A program made the position numbers and the translations under genes. This document shows positions 16,857 to 26,323 of a DNA stretch of 62,695 bases, piece after piece. Source of the DNA: Paenibacillus macerans (GTDB lineage Bacteria > Bacillota > Bacilli > Paenibacillales > Paenibacillaceae); contig NZ_JAMBOE010000024.1 in the NCBI RefSeq assembly GCF_023715465.1, positions 1 to 62,695 on the forward strand. The letters run 5' to 3'. Under the pieces are notes generated by a model. The model searched no databases and was not told the origin of the DNA. It saw nothing but the letters and a program-made list of their open reading frames with translations. Positions within the stretch are counted from its first letter, which is position 1. Each line of letters begins with the position of its first letter.

Positions 16857-17744
16857 ATGTTGAGACTAGGGAGAAAACGGGCCGAGAAGCTGGAGTTCGG
16901 AATTTTCACACTACCGATCCTCATTTCGGTCATCGCCGTGTTCTACTATCCGTTCATTATGACTATTCGCTACTCCCTGACCAAATGGAACGGGATCTCG
17001 AAACATCCGAAATTTATCGGACTCGATAACTTTAAACAGATCTTCATGGGTGACGCCAACTTTACGCACGCCGCCTGGTTTACGGTCAAATACATGATTC
17101 TTTACATCGTCCTGATCAATGTGCTGGCGATTTTGTTGGCGCTCGTGCTGGACATGAAGCTGAAGACAACCAACTGGCTGAGAGCCGCTTTTTTTATTCC
17201 TTACATCCTCAGCTTGGTGATCGTCGGCTTTATCTGGAAGTTCATTTTCATGCAAGGTTTCGAATCGCTGGGACAAAGCACCGGATGGGGGGTCTTCGCG
17301 CTAAGCTGGCTTGGTGAACCTGGACTGGCCTTTATCTCCGTGCTGCTCGTCTCGATCTGGCAATCGATCGGCTTTTACATGGTGATCTACATCGCTGGTT
17401 TGCAATCGGTTCCAGACGATTTGAAAGAGGCGGCCACCGTCGACGGGGCCGGACCGGTTCGCCGCTTCTTCAACGTCACGCTGCCGCTGCTCGCGCCGTC
17501 GATCACCATTTCCGTATTCATGGCGCTGACCAACTCGATCAAGGTATTCGATGTCATCCTATCGTTGACGGGCGGCGGTCCCGGCGGCACCACGTACAGC
17601 GTCGCTTACGACATCTACCGTGATACGTTCCAGAACAACCTGTATGGCTACGGTACGGCCAAGGCGCTGATTTTGTTCGTGGCGGTGCTGATCATCACCA
17701 TTATTCAATTAACGCTCTTCAAACGCAGGGAGGTTGAGGCATAA
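16857..17744 (+). CDS. Sugar ABC transporter permease, MalF/UgpA type
   Basis: A 295-residue inner-membrane permease with about six transmembrane segments and the cytoplasmic EAA loop that contacts the ATPase (KEAATVDGAGPVRRFFNVTL). It forms the translocation channel with the next gene, whose start codon shares one base with this stop (TAATG). AAAGAGGTG precedes the ATG. Its binding protein is encoded on the other side of the YesMN genes, so the transporter is split across a divergent promoter region. A short palindrome (TGATT-TAT-AATCA at 16793-16805) lies in that region. Confidence 0.92.
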   Translation: MLRLGRKRAEKLEFGIFTLPILISVIAVFYYPFIMTIRYSLTKWNGISKHPKFIGLDNFKQIFMGDANFTHAAWFTVKYMILYIVLINVLAILLALVLDMKLKTTNWLRAAFFIPYILSLVIVGFIWKFIFMQGFESLGQSTGWGVFALSWLGEPGLAFISVLLVSIWQSIGFYMVIYIAGLQSVPDDLKEAATVDGAGPVRRFFNVTLPLLAPSITISVFMALTNSIKVFDVILSLTGGGPGGTTYSVAYDIYRDTFQNNLYGYGTAKALILFVAVLIITIIQLTLFKRREVEA

Positions 17745-18574
17745 TGACCAAAAATAGAGCAGGACGCCTCGTCCTGGAAATCGTTATGGTCCTCCTGTCC
17801 ATTTTGTTCCTGTACCCGTTGTTCCTGACAATCATCAACTCGCTGAAAAGCTTCCAGGAGGTCATGACCGATGTCATCGCCCTGCCGAAGCGGCTTGCTT
17901 TCGAGAACTACAGCTACGTATGGGAGTTCATCAACTATCCGCGGCTGTTCCTGAACAATGCGGTCATCACGATTCTTGGCCTGGCCGGGATCATCCTGAT
18001 CTCTTCCATCGCCGCTTACAAACTGGCCCGCACGAAATCAAAAGCCAGTTCGATCATTTACATGCTCTGCATTATGCCGATGCTGATTCCGTTCCAGTCG
18101 ATCATGCTGACGGTGCTGCAAATGGCCAAAAGCTTCCACCTATCCGACAGCACCTGGGGTCTGGGCATTCTGTATTGGGGTTTTGGCGCCCCGCTTGCCC
18201 TGTTCATCTACCACGGCTTCGTAAAGGGGATTCCGAAGGAAATCGACGAAAGCGCCACGATCGACGGCGCCTCCGGCTTCCGGCTGTTCTTCAGCGTGAT
18301 CTTCCCGCTGCTGAAGTCGGTCACGACCACGATCATCATCATCGACGTGATGTGGATCTGGAACGACTTCCTGCTCCCGCTGCTTATGGTCAACGGCTCG
18401 CCGACGACCAAAACGCTGACCCTGGCCGCGTACACCTTCGTCGGACAATACACCTCCGACTGGCAATACGCGATGACCGCCATGGTGATGGCCGTGCTGC
18501 CTTCGATCATCGTGTTCATCTTCCTGCAAAAATACATCGTCAAAGGCGTGGTCGCCGGCGCGGTGAAGGGCTGA
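17744..18574 (+). CDS. Sugar ABC transporter permease, MalG type
   Basis: The second channel subunit (276 residues, six membrane segments) with EAA loop DESATIDGASGFRLFFSVIFP and the family-typical C-terminus QKYIVKGVVAGAVKG. It overlaps the first permease gene by one base and is followed by a strong terminator, so the plus-strand unit holds two genes only. A matching ATPase gene is absent from the window. Confidence 0.92.
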   Translation: MTKNRAGRLVLEIVMVLLSILFLYPLFLTIINSLKSFQEVMTDVIALPKRLAFENYSYVWEFINYPRLFLNNAVITILGLAGIILISSIAAYKLARTKSKASSIIYMLCIMPMLIPFQSIMLTVLQMAKSFHLSDSTWGLGILYWGFGAPLALFIYHGFVKGIPKEIDESATIDGASGFRLFFSVIFPLLKSVTTTIIIIDVMWIWNDFLLPLLMVNGSPTTKTLTLAAYTFVGQYTSDWQYAMTAMVMAVLPSIIVFIFLQKYIVKGVVAGAVKG

Positions 18575-18588
18575 ATGTTGTTGATAAG

Positions 18589-18621
18589 AACCCCCGGAGC
18601 GGATGGCTCCGGGGGTTTGTT
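18589..18621 (+). terminator. Intrinsic terminator after the permease pair
   Basis: AACCCCCGGAGC and GCTCCGGGGGTTT pair perfectly around a 5-nt loop and end in TTTGT. It lies 14 bp after the stop codon. Confidence 0.85.
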
Positions 18622-19126
18622 TAGGTGAAAAAGTAATCATTCTGGGCAACAAAATCTACAAATACGGCGCTAGCGATTATCTGGCTATGTCTTTAGATGT
18701 GCCAATGCCGATATTTTGCGGATGCAAAATAATTAAAACTGTGGACCGCGCTTGTTCTAACCTGCCGGTTAGTTCAGCGCCGCCACGCGAGTCTAATACT
18801 TTCCCTCCTCCCGTTAACTCTAGATCTCACTTTGCCTTATTTTGGAGCAGCATATTGTACCGAGCTCGTTTTTTTTCGGCAACCTTTGCACTTCGTGTAT
18901 TCCCTCTCAAGTGGAAACGATCATACTCTATTAAAAAATTCAAAGAAACTTCAAGAAAAGCGGGACTTAGGAACTATTGGAATTATTTTCATGCTTCTGT
19001 ATCATCAAAATTGTAATAATTTGTTTTTATCAATCAATATATTAAAAGTTTGGTAGATGGTGCGGTTACAAACTGTGGTTCGTCTCATGGGTGAGCCATA
19101 GATAATAAATCCAAGGAGGCATGAAA
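18622..19126 (+). other. Intergenic region, AT-rich, no gene seen
   Basis: About 500 bp between the permease terminator and the next gene. A 137-codon frame exists, but its composition is poor and it resembles no family I know. No repeat of the classes found elsewhere and no riboswitch pattern was recognised. The last 60 bp contain the promoter and ribosome binding site of the next gene. Confidence 0.5.
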
Positions 19127-20122
19127 ATGACGAATCGAAAGGTCTCTTTTAAAGCCACATCATTGATGGTAGTTTTAGCCGTATTCCTATCCACATTTTG
19201 CGCAGTTCTTCCGGTGAGCGCAGCCGCAAGAGGAGCATGGGCTCCCAATACTGCCTATGCAGTAAATGACACTGTAACCTATAGTGGAAGCACGTATACC
19301 TGTCTTCAGGCGCATACTTCTCTCGTAGGTTGGGAACCGTCCAATGTTCCTGCTTTATGGCAGAAAGGCGGCGGCGGAACAACACCACCAGCAACAAACG
19401 GAGTAACATTTTATGCAGATATAAACTATGGCGGAAAAGCAGTAACTCTTGGAATAGGAAATTATACATTGTCTCAGTTGAATGCAAACGGAATTTCGAA
19501 TGACTGGATGTCGTCTCTGAAGGTTCCAAGCGGCTGGACGGTTGAAGTTTACGAGAATGATAACTTTGGAGGCACCAGATGGACCTTTACTTCAAGTTCT
19601 TCCTGGGTTGGCGATGCCATCAATGACAAAATGTCATCGGTCAAGATCTATACGGGTTCACCTTCTACAGTAACGAAGCCTGCCGAGGTTCCCAGTCATA
19701 TCTGGAACTATGTGGTGAATGCGGACAATGCCTATGGTAAAGGCGGAGATTTTGCTTTATTGTTGAGTGCTGTGATCAAAAAGGAAAGCAGCTTTGGAGC
19801 AGGTTTACCGGGCAGCCCCTCAGCCGGCGACGGTTTGATGCAGGTTGAACCCAACACACGCAATGCGTATTTATCCCAATTTAGCGCTAAATTTGGTCGT
19901 GCTTATAATCACGGCAGTGAACAGGATCAGGTATATTTGGGCGCACTGATTCTGAATGAAAAGATTGTTAGATTCGGCAACATCTATAACGGCTTATTGC
20001 ACTATAACGGAGGAGATAACTGGTACCCGGGAGCTACGGATTCTTATGGTCGTCCTATACTGGCCGATCAATATGCAAATGCAGTTTACGCTACGTATAA
20101 GGGCTATGGCGGCAGGAACTAA
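19127..20122 (+). CDS. Secreted chitin-binding / beta-gamma crystallin / transglycosylase fusion
   Basis: A 331-residue exported protein. After a signal peptide (about 1-33, ending VSAAA) comes a CBM5/12-type chitin-binding module (WAPNTAYAVNDTVTYSG.. to ALWQKGG, about 37-82), a short TPPATN linker, and a beta/gamma-crystallin domain (about 90-173). That domain has both calcium clamps in NDxxSS form, NDWMSS and NDKMSS. The C-terminal domain (about 183-331) is lysozyme-like, with KKESSFG carrying a probable catalytic Glu and GDGLMQVEPNTR as the lytic transglycosylase signature. It may cut peptidoglycan or a chitin-like glycan with calcium-stabilised attachment. The second ATG (19127) is chosen because AAGGAGG lies only one base before the first. 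It is a single gene with its own terminator. Confidence 0.85.
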   Translation: MTNRKVSFKATSLMVVLAVFLSTFCAVLPVSAAARGAWAPNTAYAVNDTVTYSGSTYTCLQAHTSLVGWEPSNVPALWQKGGGGTTPPATNGVTFYADINYGGKAVTLGIGNYTLSQLNANGISNDWMSSLKVPSGWTVEVYENDNFGGTRWTFTSSSSWVGDAINDKMSSVKIYTGSPSTVTKPAEVPSHIWNYVVNADNAYGKGGDFALLLSAVIKKESSFGAGLPGSPSAGDGLMQVEPNTRNAYLSQFSAKFGRAYNHGSEQDQVYLGALILNEKIVRFGNIYNGLLHYNGGDNWYPGATDSYGRPILADQYANAVYATYKGYGGRN

Positions 20123-20136
20123 GGCGTAAATGATAG

Positions 20137-20181
20137 AACAAGATCCACCAAACGTAAGGTTAAGGTGGATCTTGTTTTTTT
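20137..20181 (+). terminator. Intrinsic terminator after the crystallin fusion gene
   Basis: AACAAGATCCACC pairs with GGTGGATCTTGTT and is followed by a run of T. It lies 14 bp after the stop codon. Confidence 0.88.
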
Positions 20182-20414
20182 ATTGGTAAATGGGATGGAA
20201 TCGAATCTAGTAACCTAGTAACCTGCCAATTTACAGCCATTTTGTTATAGGTTCGCTAATACTGCGTTTTTAAACTAGTCTGATACCGCTCATGCGTTTC
20301 CCGCATGGGGGCTTTTGTGCCCTTTTCCTTCAAATTCGTTATAATAAAAATTAAGCCTCGCCCAATAACTTATACGCGAAGCTTGTTATCCGAATATGAA
20401 GGGAGACTTGCCTC

Positions 20415-21437
20415 ATGTCCAATTCATCTCATGACCGGAAAGGTCGTTTATCCGATATTCCCGTATCCATCCTGGATCTCGCCCCGATTACCGTCGGCAG
20501 CACGGCCGCCGAGTCGCTGCGGAACTCGCTTGATCTAGCCCAGCACGCGGAAGGCTGGGGGTACCACCGCTACTGGCTGGCGGAGCACCACAGCATGCCC
20601 GGCATCGCCAGCTCGGCGACGGCGGTCGCGATCGGCCACATCGCCGGCGGCACGGCCAAGATCCGCGTCGGCTCCGGCGGCGTCATGCTGCCGAACCATT
20701 CACCGCTCGTCGTAGCGGAGCAGTTCGGCACGCTGGAGTCGCTGTATCCCGGGCGGATCGATCTCGGCCTGGGGCGGGCGCCCGGCTCCGACCCGGCGAC
20801 CTCGCAGGCGCTGCGCCGCGGTCCGGGCAGCGACGGCCAGGACTTCCCGGAGCGGCTCGCCGAGCTCCGGAACTACTTCCAGCCCGCACCCGGCTCCTCG
20901 TTGGCGGTGCGGGCCGTCCCCGGCGAAGGCCTGGACATCCCGATCTGGCTGCTCGGCTCCAGCGGCTTCAGCGCGCAGCTGTCGGCCCAGCTCGGTCTGC
21001 CGTTTGCCTTCGCCAGCCATTTCGCGCCGGATTATATGCTCCCGGCGCTCGATTTGTACCGCGGCCACTTCCGCGCCTCAGAAGTGCTGGCGGAGCCTTA
21101 CGCGATGATCGGCGTCAACGTGATCGTGGCCGATACCGACGAAGAAGCGCGGCGGCTCGCGACGTCGCAGCAACAGCAGTTCCTCAACCTGATCCGCCGC
21201 CGCACCGGAAAGCTGAACCCGCCGGTCGACCACCTCGATTGGTCGCTGCAGGAGCAGGCGCTGATCGAGCGGCAGCTCAGCTGCTCCGCGATCGGCTCGC
21301 CGTCCACGGTGCGCGATCAGCTGAAGCTGATCCTCGAGCAAACGAATGCCGACGAGATCATCGTGGCCGCGCAAGTTTACGATCATCAGGCCCGTTTGCG
21401 CTCCTATGAGCTGCTGGCGGAAATTTGCTCTTTATAA
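20415..21437 (+). CDS. LLM-class flavin-dependent oxidoreductase (luciferase-like)
   Basis: A 340-residue bacterial-luciferase-like protein of the MsnO8 subgroup. Typical segments are ISILDLAP-like VSILDLAPITVG, WLAEHHSMPGIASS, and GGVMLPNHSPLVVAEQFGTL, followed by LYPGRIDLGLGRAPGSDPAT. It should use reduced FMN to oxidise an unknown small molecule. AAGGGAG precedes the ATG. Its last 34 bp overlap the end of the convergent response-regulator gene, so the two coding regions run into each other with no terminator between them. Confidence 0.92.
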   Translation: MSNSSHDRKGRLSDIPVSILDLAPITVGSTAAESLRNSLDLAQHAEGWGYHRYWLAEHHSMPGIASSATAVAIGHIAGGTAKIRVGSGGVMLPNHSPLVVAEQFGTLESLYPGRIDLGLGRAPGSDPATSQALRRGPGSDGQDFPERLAELRNYFQPAPGSSLAVRAVPGEGLDIPIWLLGSSGFSAQLSAQLGLPFAFASHFAPDYMLPALDLYRGHFRASEVLAEPYAMIGVNVIVADTDEEARRLATSQQQQFLNLIRRRTGKLNPPVDHLDWSLQEQALIERQLSCSAIGSPSTVRDQLKLILEQTNADEIIVAAQVYDHQARLRSYELLAEICSL

Positions 21438-22921
21438 TCTGTCGGGCTGTATCCCGTATACTCCTTAAACACTTTGGAGAAATAGTGTTGATCGGTAAAC
21501 GACAGCAGGTCCGACAGCTCCTTGAATTTCATTTCCGGCTTGCAGGCCATCAGCCTGCAGGCCTCTTTGATTTTTAGGCCCGTATAGTACTGCACAAACG
21601 TGGTATCGGTCATTTTTTTGATCACCCGGCTGATATAGGAAGGACTCACATGAAATTTCGCCGCGATGTCATTAATCGACAATTGGGAATACATGTTCAT
21701 CTTCACGTACTCATCCATCTGTGCAAACAGCTCCTCACCGCTTTTTCGGCTATGCGCCTGCAGCATCTCAAAACACTGCCTGGTCCACTCCAAAAGCTCG
21801 CGGCCGAAATCGCCGTAGCTCTCCGCCTCAAACAGCTGCTTCGCTTTCACCTCCAGGCCGAGCCGGAGGGCCGTGCCCCGCTCCTCATACAAATGAGCGA
21901 ACGTATCGACCAGCAGCCCGACAAATCGCTCCAGATCCGCAAGCCGGACGTTCTCCTCTCCCCATTTGGCCAGTTGTTCCGTCAGTTTAAGCGCAAACTG
22001 CTCCTTGCGGCGCCCGCGGATCATATCCGCGAAACCTGACGCCACATGGGGTTCCATGCCGCCTTCCCCCGGCTCCGGATCAGAGACGGGAAGCCCGGCA
22101 TCCAAAACCGTACCTTTCATGATCCGCTGCCGCTCATTCAAGATGGCCGACACCCGATGGTACACCTCCGGCAGCTTCTCCGGCTCGGGGGACAGCACCT
22201 GCCCTCCAAGCATCACGTCCATGCCGCGGGCATGCAAATGGCGGCGGGCCGATTCCAGGCATTCATAAACCGAGGAGTACATGTCAAGCACCGACCTGTT
22301 CAGCATAACGAGGAACTGCTTCGGCGTTTGCGCCGGGAAAACCCAGCAGCGATGCGGGGCGAAAATTACCGTTAAGCCCAGCCCCACCTCCTCCTGCGTC
22401 CAACGCGCCGCCCCCGCCGTAAACGGCTGTCTGCGCAGGATCAGCATCATCTTCGCAAAATGATGAAAATCCTCATCCAGGCGCAAGTCCGCGTAATAAC
22501 CTGGGGCCACGATGTCTTTTAACATCGCCGTATCGCCGGGCATCCGCTTATTCAACTCCCCGATCGCCCGGTCCATCACTTCCGCCAGCTGCACGCGCTC
22601 CACCGGCTTCAGCAAATAGTCAAACACCTGAAGGTTCAACGCTTTGCGGGTATATTCAAAATCGCTGTACCCGCTGATCAGCACGTATTTCAGCTGCGGA
22701 CTGATCAGCTTGGCCTGCTCGATCAGCGCAAGCCCGTCCATTTTTGGCATTCGGATATCGGTCAGCATCAGGTGGATCGGCTCCCGCCGCAGCGTTTCCA
22801 GCGCCTCTTCCCCGTTGGTCGCCGTCGCCGCGATGCGGATCGGCAAATCCATGGACTCTAGCAGCGTTTTAAGATTCCGCAAAATCGGCTTGCTGTCCTC
22901 CACAATCATCACGTTATACAT
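21404..22921 (-). CDS. YesN-type response regulator with AraC DNA-binding domain
   Basis: A 505-residue regulator: receiver at 1-120 with phospho-acceptor Asp in LMLTDIRMPK (about residue 56), middle region of unknown role, and AraC-type DNA-binding domain at about 400-500 (NDIAAKFHVSPSYISRVIKK, then the YFSKVFKEYTGYSPTDY signature). It follows the partner kinase gene by 21 bp and probably activates the divergent ABC transporter operon. Its 3' end overlaps the convergent oxidoreductase gene by 34 bp. Confidence 0.93.
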   Translation of the reverse strand: MYNVMIVEDSKPILRNLKTLLESMDLPIRIAATATNGEEALETLRREPIHLMLTDIRMPKMDGLALIEQAKLISPQLKYVLISGYSDFEYTRKALNLQVFDYLLKPVERVQLAEVMDRAIGELNKRMPGDTAMLKDIVAPGYYADLRLDEDFHHFAKMMLILRRQPFTAGAARWTQEEVGLGLTVIFAPHRCWVFPAQTPKQFLVMLNRSVLDMYSSVYECLESARRHLHARGMDVMLGGQVLSPEPEKLPEVYHRVSAILNERQRIMKGTVLDAGLPVSDPEPGEGGMEPHVASGFADMIRGRRKEQFALKLTEQLAKWGEENVRLADLERFVGLLVDTFAHLYEERGTALRLGLEVKAKQLFEAESYGDFGRELLEWTRQCFEMLQAHSRKSGEELFAQMDEYVKMNMYSQLSINDIAAKFHVSPSYISRVIKKMTDTTFVQYYTGLKIKEACRLMACKPEMKFKELSDLLSFTDQHYFSKVFKEYTGYSPTDYKEQISASSS

Positions 22922-22942
22922 CGCCCTTCCCTCCCCTTATGC

Positions 22943-24700
22943 TCAATAGAAATCCTTCGTCAGCGATCCGATGATTTGCACCGTAGCGCCCGTCCCTCCG
23001 TCGGAATAATTGAAAATATTAAAAAACAGCCGATTCTGATACATCAGCTTCAGCCGGCCCACACTGTTGACGATCCCCATGTTTCCGATGGCCGACCGAT
23101 GATTTTGAATCTCGCTCACACCCGCAGCGGACTGCTCAAGGTTGTCCAAAATTTCGCGGATTTTGTCCTCCGGAAAACCGTCCCCGTTATCTTTGATTTC
23201 GACGGCCCACAGCCCGTTAAACTGCTTCACCGTAATTTTGATCCGCCAGGGAGGATCCGTGTTCGTAAAAGCATGCTCGATGCAGTTCTCCACAAAAGGC
23301 TGAATTACCAGACGCGGCAGCTGGATTTCCCGGGACAATTCGTCCGCCTCGATCTCCCACTCCAAGTCATCCTCATATTTTTGCTGAACAAGGGACAAGT
23401 AGTGTCTCGTATGCTCCAGTTCATCGGCCAGCGTCACATGGGCGTAAGGCGACGACACAATGTAACGCAGGCTGTCCGAAAGGTGTTTGCACATGTCGGA
23501 CACGACCTCCGTTTTGCCCTCCTGGGCGGCGATGCTGATCAAATAAAGGACATTATGGATAAAATGCGGGGCGATCTGGGCCTGCAGCGCGGAATTGCGC
23601 GCCTTCACCTCTTCGTGCAAGGCCAGTTTCTCCCGTTCGATCGATTCCTGAAGCCGCTCCATGAGGTCCTGGAAAGCCTCGTTCAGCAAGATCAGCTCGT
23701 TGTTTTGCGGCCGGCTGTCGACTTTAACGTTCATATTGCTGTAGTTGATGCGCCAAATCTGGCTGCGGAGCTTGCGGATCGGCAGCAGCAGATTGCGCGT
23801 CGACAGGAAAATATAGACGAAGGAAACCACAATCAGTGAGGTAATCAGCAGCATCGAAATGTATTGCACCGAATTAACGGGGCCGAGCACCGCCTTTTTG
23901 GGCGTTACGATATAAGTGGTCCACCCGGTTTTGGGCGATTGGGAATAAGCCACGTAGTTGTTGAATTTGTCAACGTAAACACCGTCGCCGGTCAATCCTC
24001 CAGTCAATACGGCATGATCCGTATCCGAGCTGGTGCGGGTAATTTCCACGCCTTGCCCGTCAAGGATATACACCGCTCCGCCGGCGACCCCTTTGGTCAT
24101 TTTTTCGATATAAGACTGATCCATTTGAATGGAAAGATAACCGAACACTTTACCGTTTTGGTTGTTGATGGCGCGGGTAAACGATACCGTGTCACCCTCG
24201 CGGGCCAACATAAATCCGCTGCCGCTCCACCACCCGCCCGGACCGCTTTTTCCCAGATAGGTTTCCAGAGAAAGCGGACTGCGCTGGGAGCCGATGTAAG
24301 AAACGAGCAGGTTGCCCTGTCTGTCGTAAATGATCATGTCTTTGATCGCCATGCTTGGCCCGATCGCCTGAAACATCGTATCCTTAAGCTTTCGCGTGCG
24401 GTTTAACATTTCAACACCGTTCGCCGGGTCTTTATCCAACAGGGTAAAAATATCCTTGCTGGACAAAATACGCTGCGACAGCTGGTTCTGGCCGTCGATG
24501 TAAGCATCCACCTGCTCGCTGACTTTGGCCGCGGTCATCTGCGTTTCGCCGACCGTTTTCGCTTTCAGCGGCTTGACCACGATCAGATTGACGTAAACGG
24601 TAAAGCAGCCAAGCACAAACAGAAGCAAGGCGACAAACGTGAGAAACACCTTCGTTTGCAGGCTGAATTGATATTTGCGCGGTACGATTTTTCCGATCAT
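22943..24700 (-). CDS. YesM-type sensor histidine kinase
   Basis: A membrane sensor kinase of about 585 residues: transmembrane helix at about 15-35, extracellular dCache-like sensor, second helix near 280-300, HAMP, and kinase core with phosphorylated His in QIAPHFIHNVLYLI and ATP-binding ENCIEHAF and DNGDGFP. The start is uncertain. ATG 24700 gives the usual family N-terminus and has GGAGGAGG 13 bases upstream; ATG 24751 adds 17 residues with a weaker site. It is divergent from, and probably controls, the sugar transporter at 24916-28026. Confidence 0.92.
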   Translation of the reverse strand: MIGKIVPRKYQFSLQTKVFLTFVALLLFVLGCFTVYVNLIVVKPLKAKTVGETQMTAAKVSEQVDAYIDGQNQLSQRILSSKDIFTLLDKDPANGVEMLNRTRKLKDTMFQAIGPSMAIKDMIIYDRQGNLLVSYIGSQRSPLSLETYLGKSGPGGWWSGSGFMLAREGDTVSFTRAINNQNGKVFGYLSIQMDQSYIEKMTKGVAGGAVYILDGQGVEITRTSSDTDHAVLTGGLTGDGVYVDKFNNYVAYSQSPKTGWTTYIVTPKKAVLGPVNSVQYISMLLITSLIVVSFVYIFLSTRNLLLPIRKLRSQIWRINYSNMNVKVDSRPQNNELILLNEAFQDLMERLQESIEREKLALHEEVKARNSALQAQIAPHFIHNVLYLISIAAQEGKTEVVSDMCKHLSDSLRYIVSSPYAHVTLADELEHTRHYLSLVQQKYEDDLEWEIEADELSREIQLPRLVIQPFVENCIEHAFTNTDPPWRIKITVKQFNGLWAVEIKDNGDGFPEDKIREILDNLEQSAAGVSEIQNHRSAIGNMGIVNSVGRLKLMYQNRLFFNIFNYSDGGTGATVQIIGSLTKDFY

Positions 24701-24786
24701 GGCTGCCGGTTCGCCTCCTCCATCCGCCAGGATACAGCTCGTGATGTTCATAGACTCGTCCTAACTGTACCATGTTCGTTTATAAA

Positions 24787-24802
24787 ATGACAACGGTTTC
24801 AA
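24787..24802. promoter_or_regulatory. Cre-like site 1 in the divergent kinase/transporter region
   Basis: ATGACAACGGTTTCAA matches the CcpA cre consensus at 15 of 16 positions. It lies closer to the kinase gene and may control that promoter. Confidence 0.6.
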
Positions 24803-24872
24803 GTTCAGAATTTTACACATCAACTGTCATCTACAGACATGTACCTTACCTCGGCCAAAATTTATAATCAAG

Positions 24873-24888
24873 TTGTAAACGGATTCAT
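24873..24888. promoter_or_regulatory. Cre site 2, perfect consensus match
   Basis: TTGTAAACGGATTCAT matches WTGNAANCGNWNNCAW at all 16 positions. It lies 28 bp before the start codon of the binding-protein gene, a position at which CcpA would block transcription. Confidence 0.75.
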
Positions 24889-24915
24889 AACCAATGATTT
24901 TACGGGGGGATTCAA

Positions 24916-26244
24916 ATGAACAGCAAACGCAAGAAAAAAATGACAGTACTGGCCATAGCAAGCTTGCTGTCCATCTCACTGGCGGCTTGCGGATCGGGCG
25001 GCAACGGCTCCGGCAGCGCGGCGGGCGGGGAGAACGGCGGAAACGCGGCAAGCGGCAAAAAAGTGACGATCGAGCTGGCCATTTCCAAAAGTTCGCAGGA
25101 CTCGGCGTTTATCCAACAGGATTTGCTGGACGAATTTGAGCAAAAAACGAACATTCACGTCAACCTGCAGCTCATCCCTGCCGAGCAGACGACGACGGTA
25201 TTGCAGACCAAACTGGCCGTCGAGGAGACGCCGGACATTATCCAGTACAACCTGGCGAGCGCCACAACCGACCTGAATCTGGAGCGGAACTTCGAAATTC
25301 TCGACAACGAGCCTTGGGCCAGCCGGATCGTCAACAAGGACGTGCTTTCCGCCAACGGCCATCTTTACAGCTTCCATGTCAGCCAGGACACGGGCATGCA
25401 GGGGGTCGTTTATAACAAGCAGATTTTTGAAGACCTGGGCCTGTCAATTCCGAAAAACTTCGACGAATTCCTGGCCGTGTGCGAAAAAATCAAGGCAAGC
25501 GGAGTTACGCCGGTATTTATGCCATACAAAGACAATTGGGCCGCCAACATCTGGCCGGCCGCCGCGTTTGCCGATTTCGCGGCCAAAAACGATCCGACCT
25601 TCTTTGATGATCTGAACAGCAACAAGCGGAAATGGTCGGATATTCCGGAGTTCCAAACGTTCCTGCAGCAGCAGTACGAAGTGTACAAAAAAGGTTACAC
25701 CAACGCCGACGTGCTCAGCGACAGCTACGACATGGCGGTCGGCAAATTCCTGAACAAGGAAGTCGCGATGATGTTTATGGGCGATTGGCTGATCGAAGGG
25801 GTGGCCGAGCAGGATCCGTCGATGAGACTGGGCGTGTTCCCGATTCCTTCTTCGCAGGACGCCAGTCTTGGCGCAAGCCCGCTCGGCGGTCAGTTGTTCA
25901 TTCCGAAGAAAGCTCCGCATATGGCGGAAGCGAAGAAATTCCTGGACTTCATGGCTTCAAAGGAAGTCGCGCAAAAAATCGTCGATTCCAAAGGTTACGT
26001 ATCCAACCTTAGCGACGTAACGACGCCGGAACTGCCGGAATACAAACAGGAAATCGTCGACAATTACATTACACCGAAGAAAACCGTGCTGACGTCGGAT
26101 GCTTACATGCTGGTCGACCGCAGCGAGCTGTACAGATTGCTGCAGGACCAATTCGCTGGCGGCCTGACGCCGGAAGAAGTGCTTAAAGCCTGGGACGAAA
26201 AATTCAGCCAACTGATGAAAGATAAAGAGGTTCCCGGCTTCTAA
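24916..26244 (+). CDS. Sugar ABC transporter solute-binding lipoprotein
   Basis: A 442-residue lipoprotein: signal peptide to about residue 24 with lipobox LAAC, followed by a Gly/Ser-rich tether and a CUT1-type family 1 binding fold. It delivers an unknown sugar to the two permeases encoded next (80 bp and then overlapping). GGGGGG lies before the ATG. Unlike the alpha-galactoside locus, this transporter is complete apart from the ATPase. No glycosidase is linked to it, so the substrate is open. Confidence 0.92.
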   Translation: MNSKRKKKMTVLAIASLLSISLAACGSGGNGSGSAAGGENGGNAASGKKVTIELAISKSSQDSAFIQQDLLDEFEQKTNIHVNLQLIPAEQTTTVLQTKLAVEETPDIIQYNLASATTDLNLERNFEILDNEPWASRIVNKDVLSANGHLYSFHVSQDTGMQGVVYNKQIFEDLGLSIPKNFDEFLAVCEKIKASGVTPVFMPYKDNWAANIWPAAAFADFAAKNDPTFFDDLNSNKRKWSDIPEFQTFLQQQYEVYKKGYTNADVLSDSYDMAVGKFLNKEVAMMFMGDWLIEGVAEQDPSMRLGVFPIPSSQDASLGASPLGGQLFIPKKAPHMAEAKKFLDFMASKEVAQKIVDSKGYVSNLSDVTTPELPEYKQEIVDNYITPKKTVLTSDAYMLVDRSELYRLLQDQFAGGLTPEEVLKAWDEKFSQLMKDKEVPGF

Positions 26245-26323
26245 GGGACGACGATATATCAAGGCGGCATAGAATCCGGGGGGATTTTATGCTGCCCCAG
26301 GCTATGGATGGGGGTGTGAGAAC

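Noticed and set aside
18603..19016. 137-codon plus-strand open frame
   Set aside because: Starts inside the terminator of the permease operon, lacks a ribosome binding site and has composition unlike its neighbours; no family resemblance.
19060..19120. Cyclic di-AMP or similar riboswitch before the crystallin fusion gene
   Set aside because: A GGGTGAGCC string occurs, but the other conserved blocks of that riboswitch are absent.
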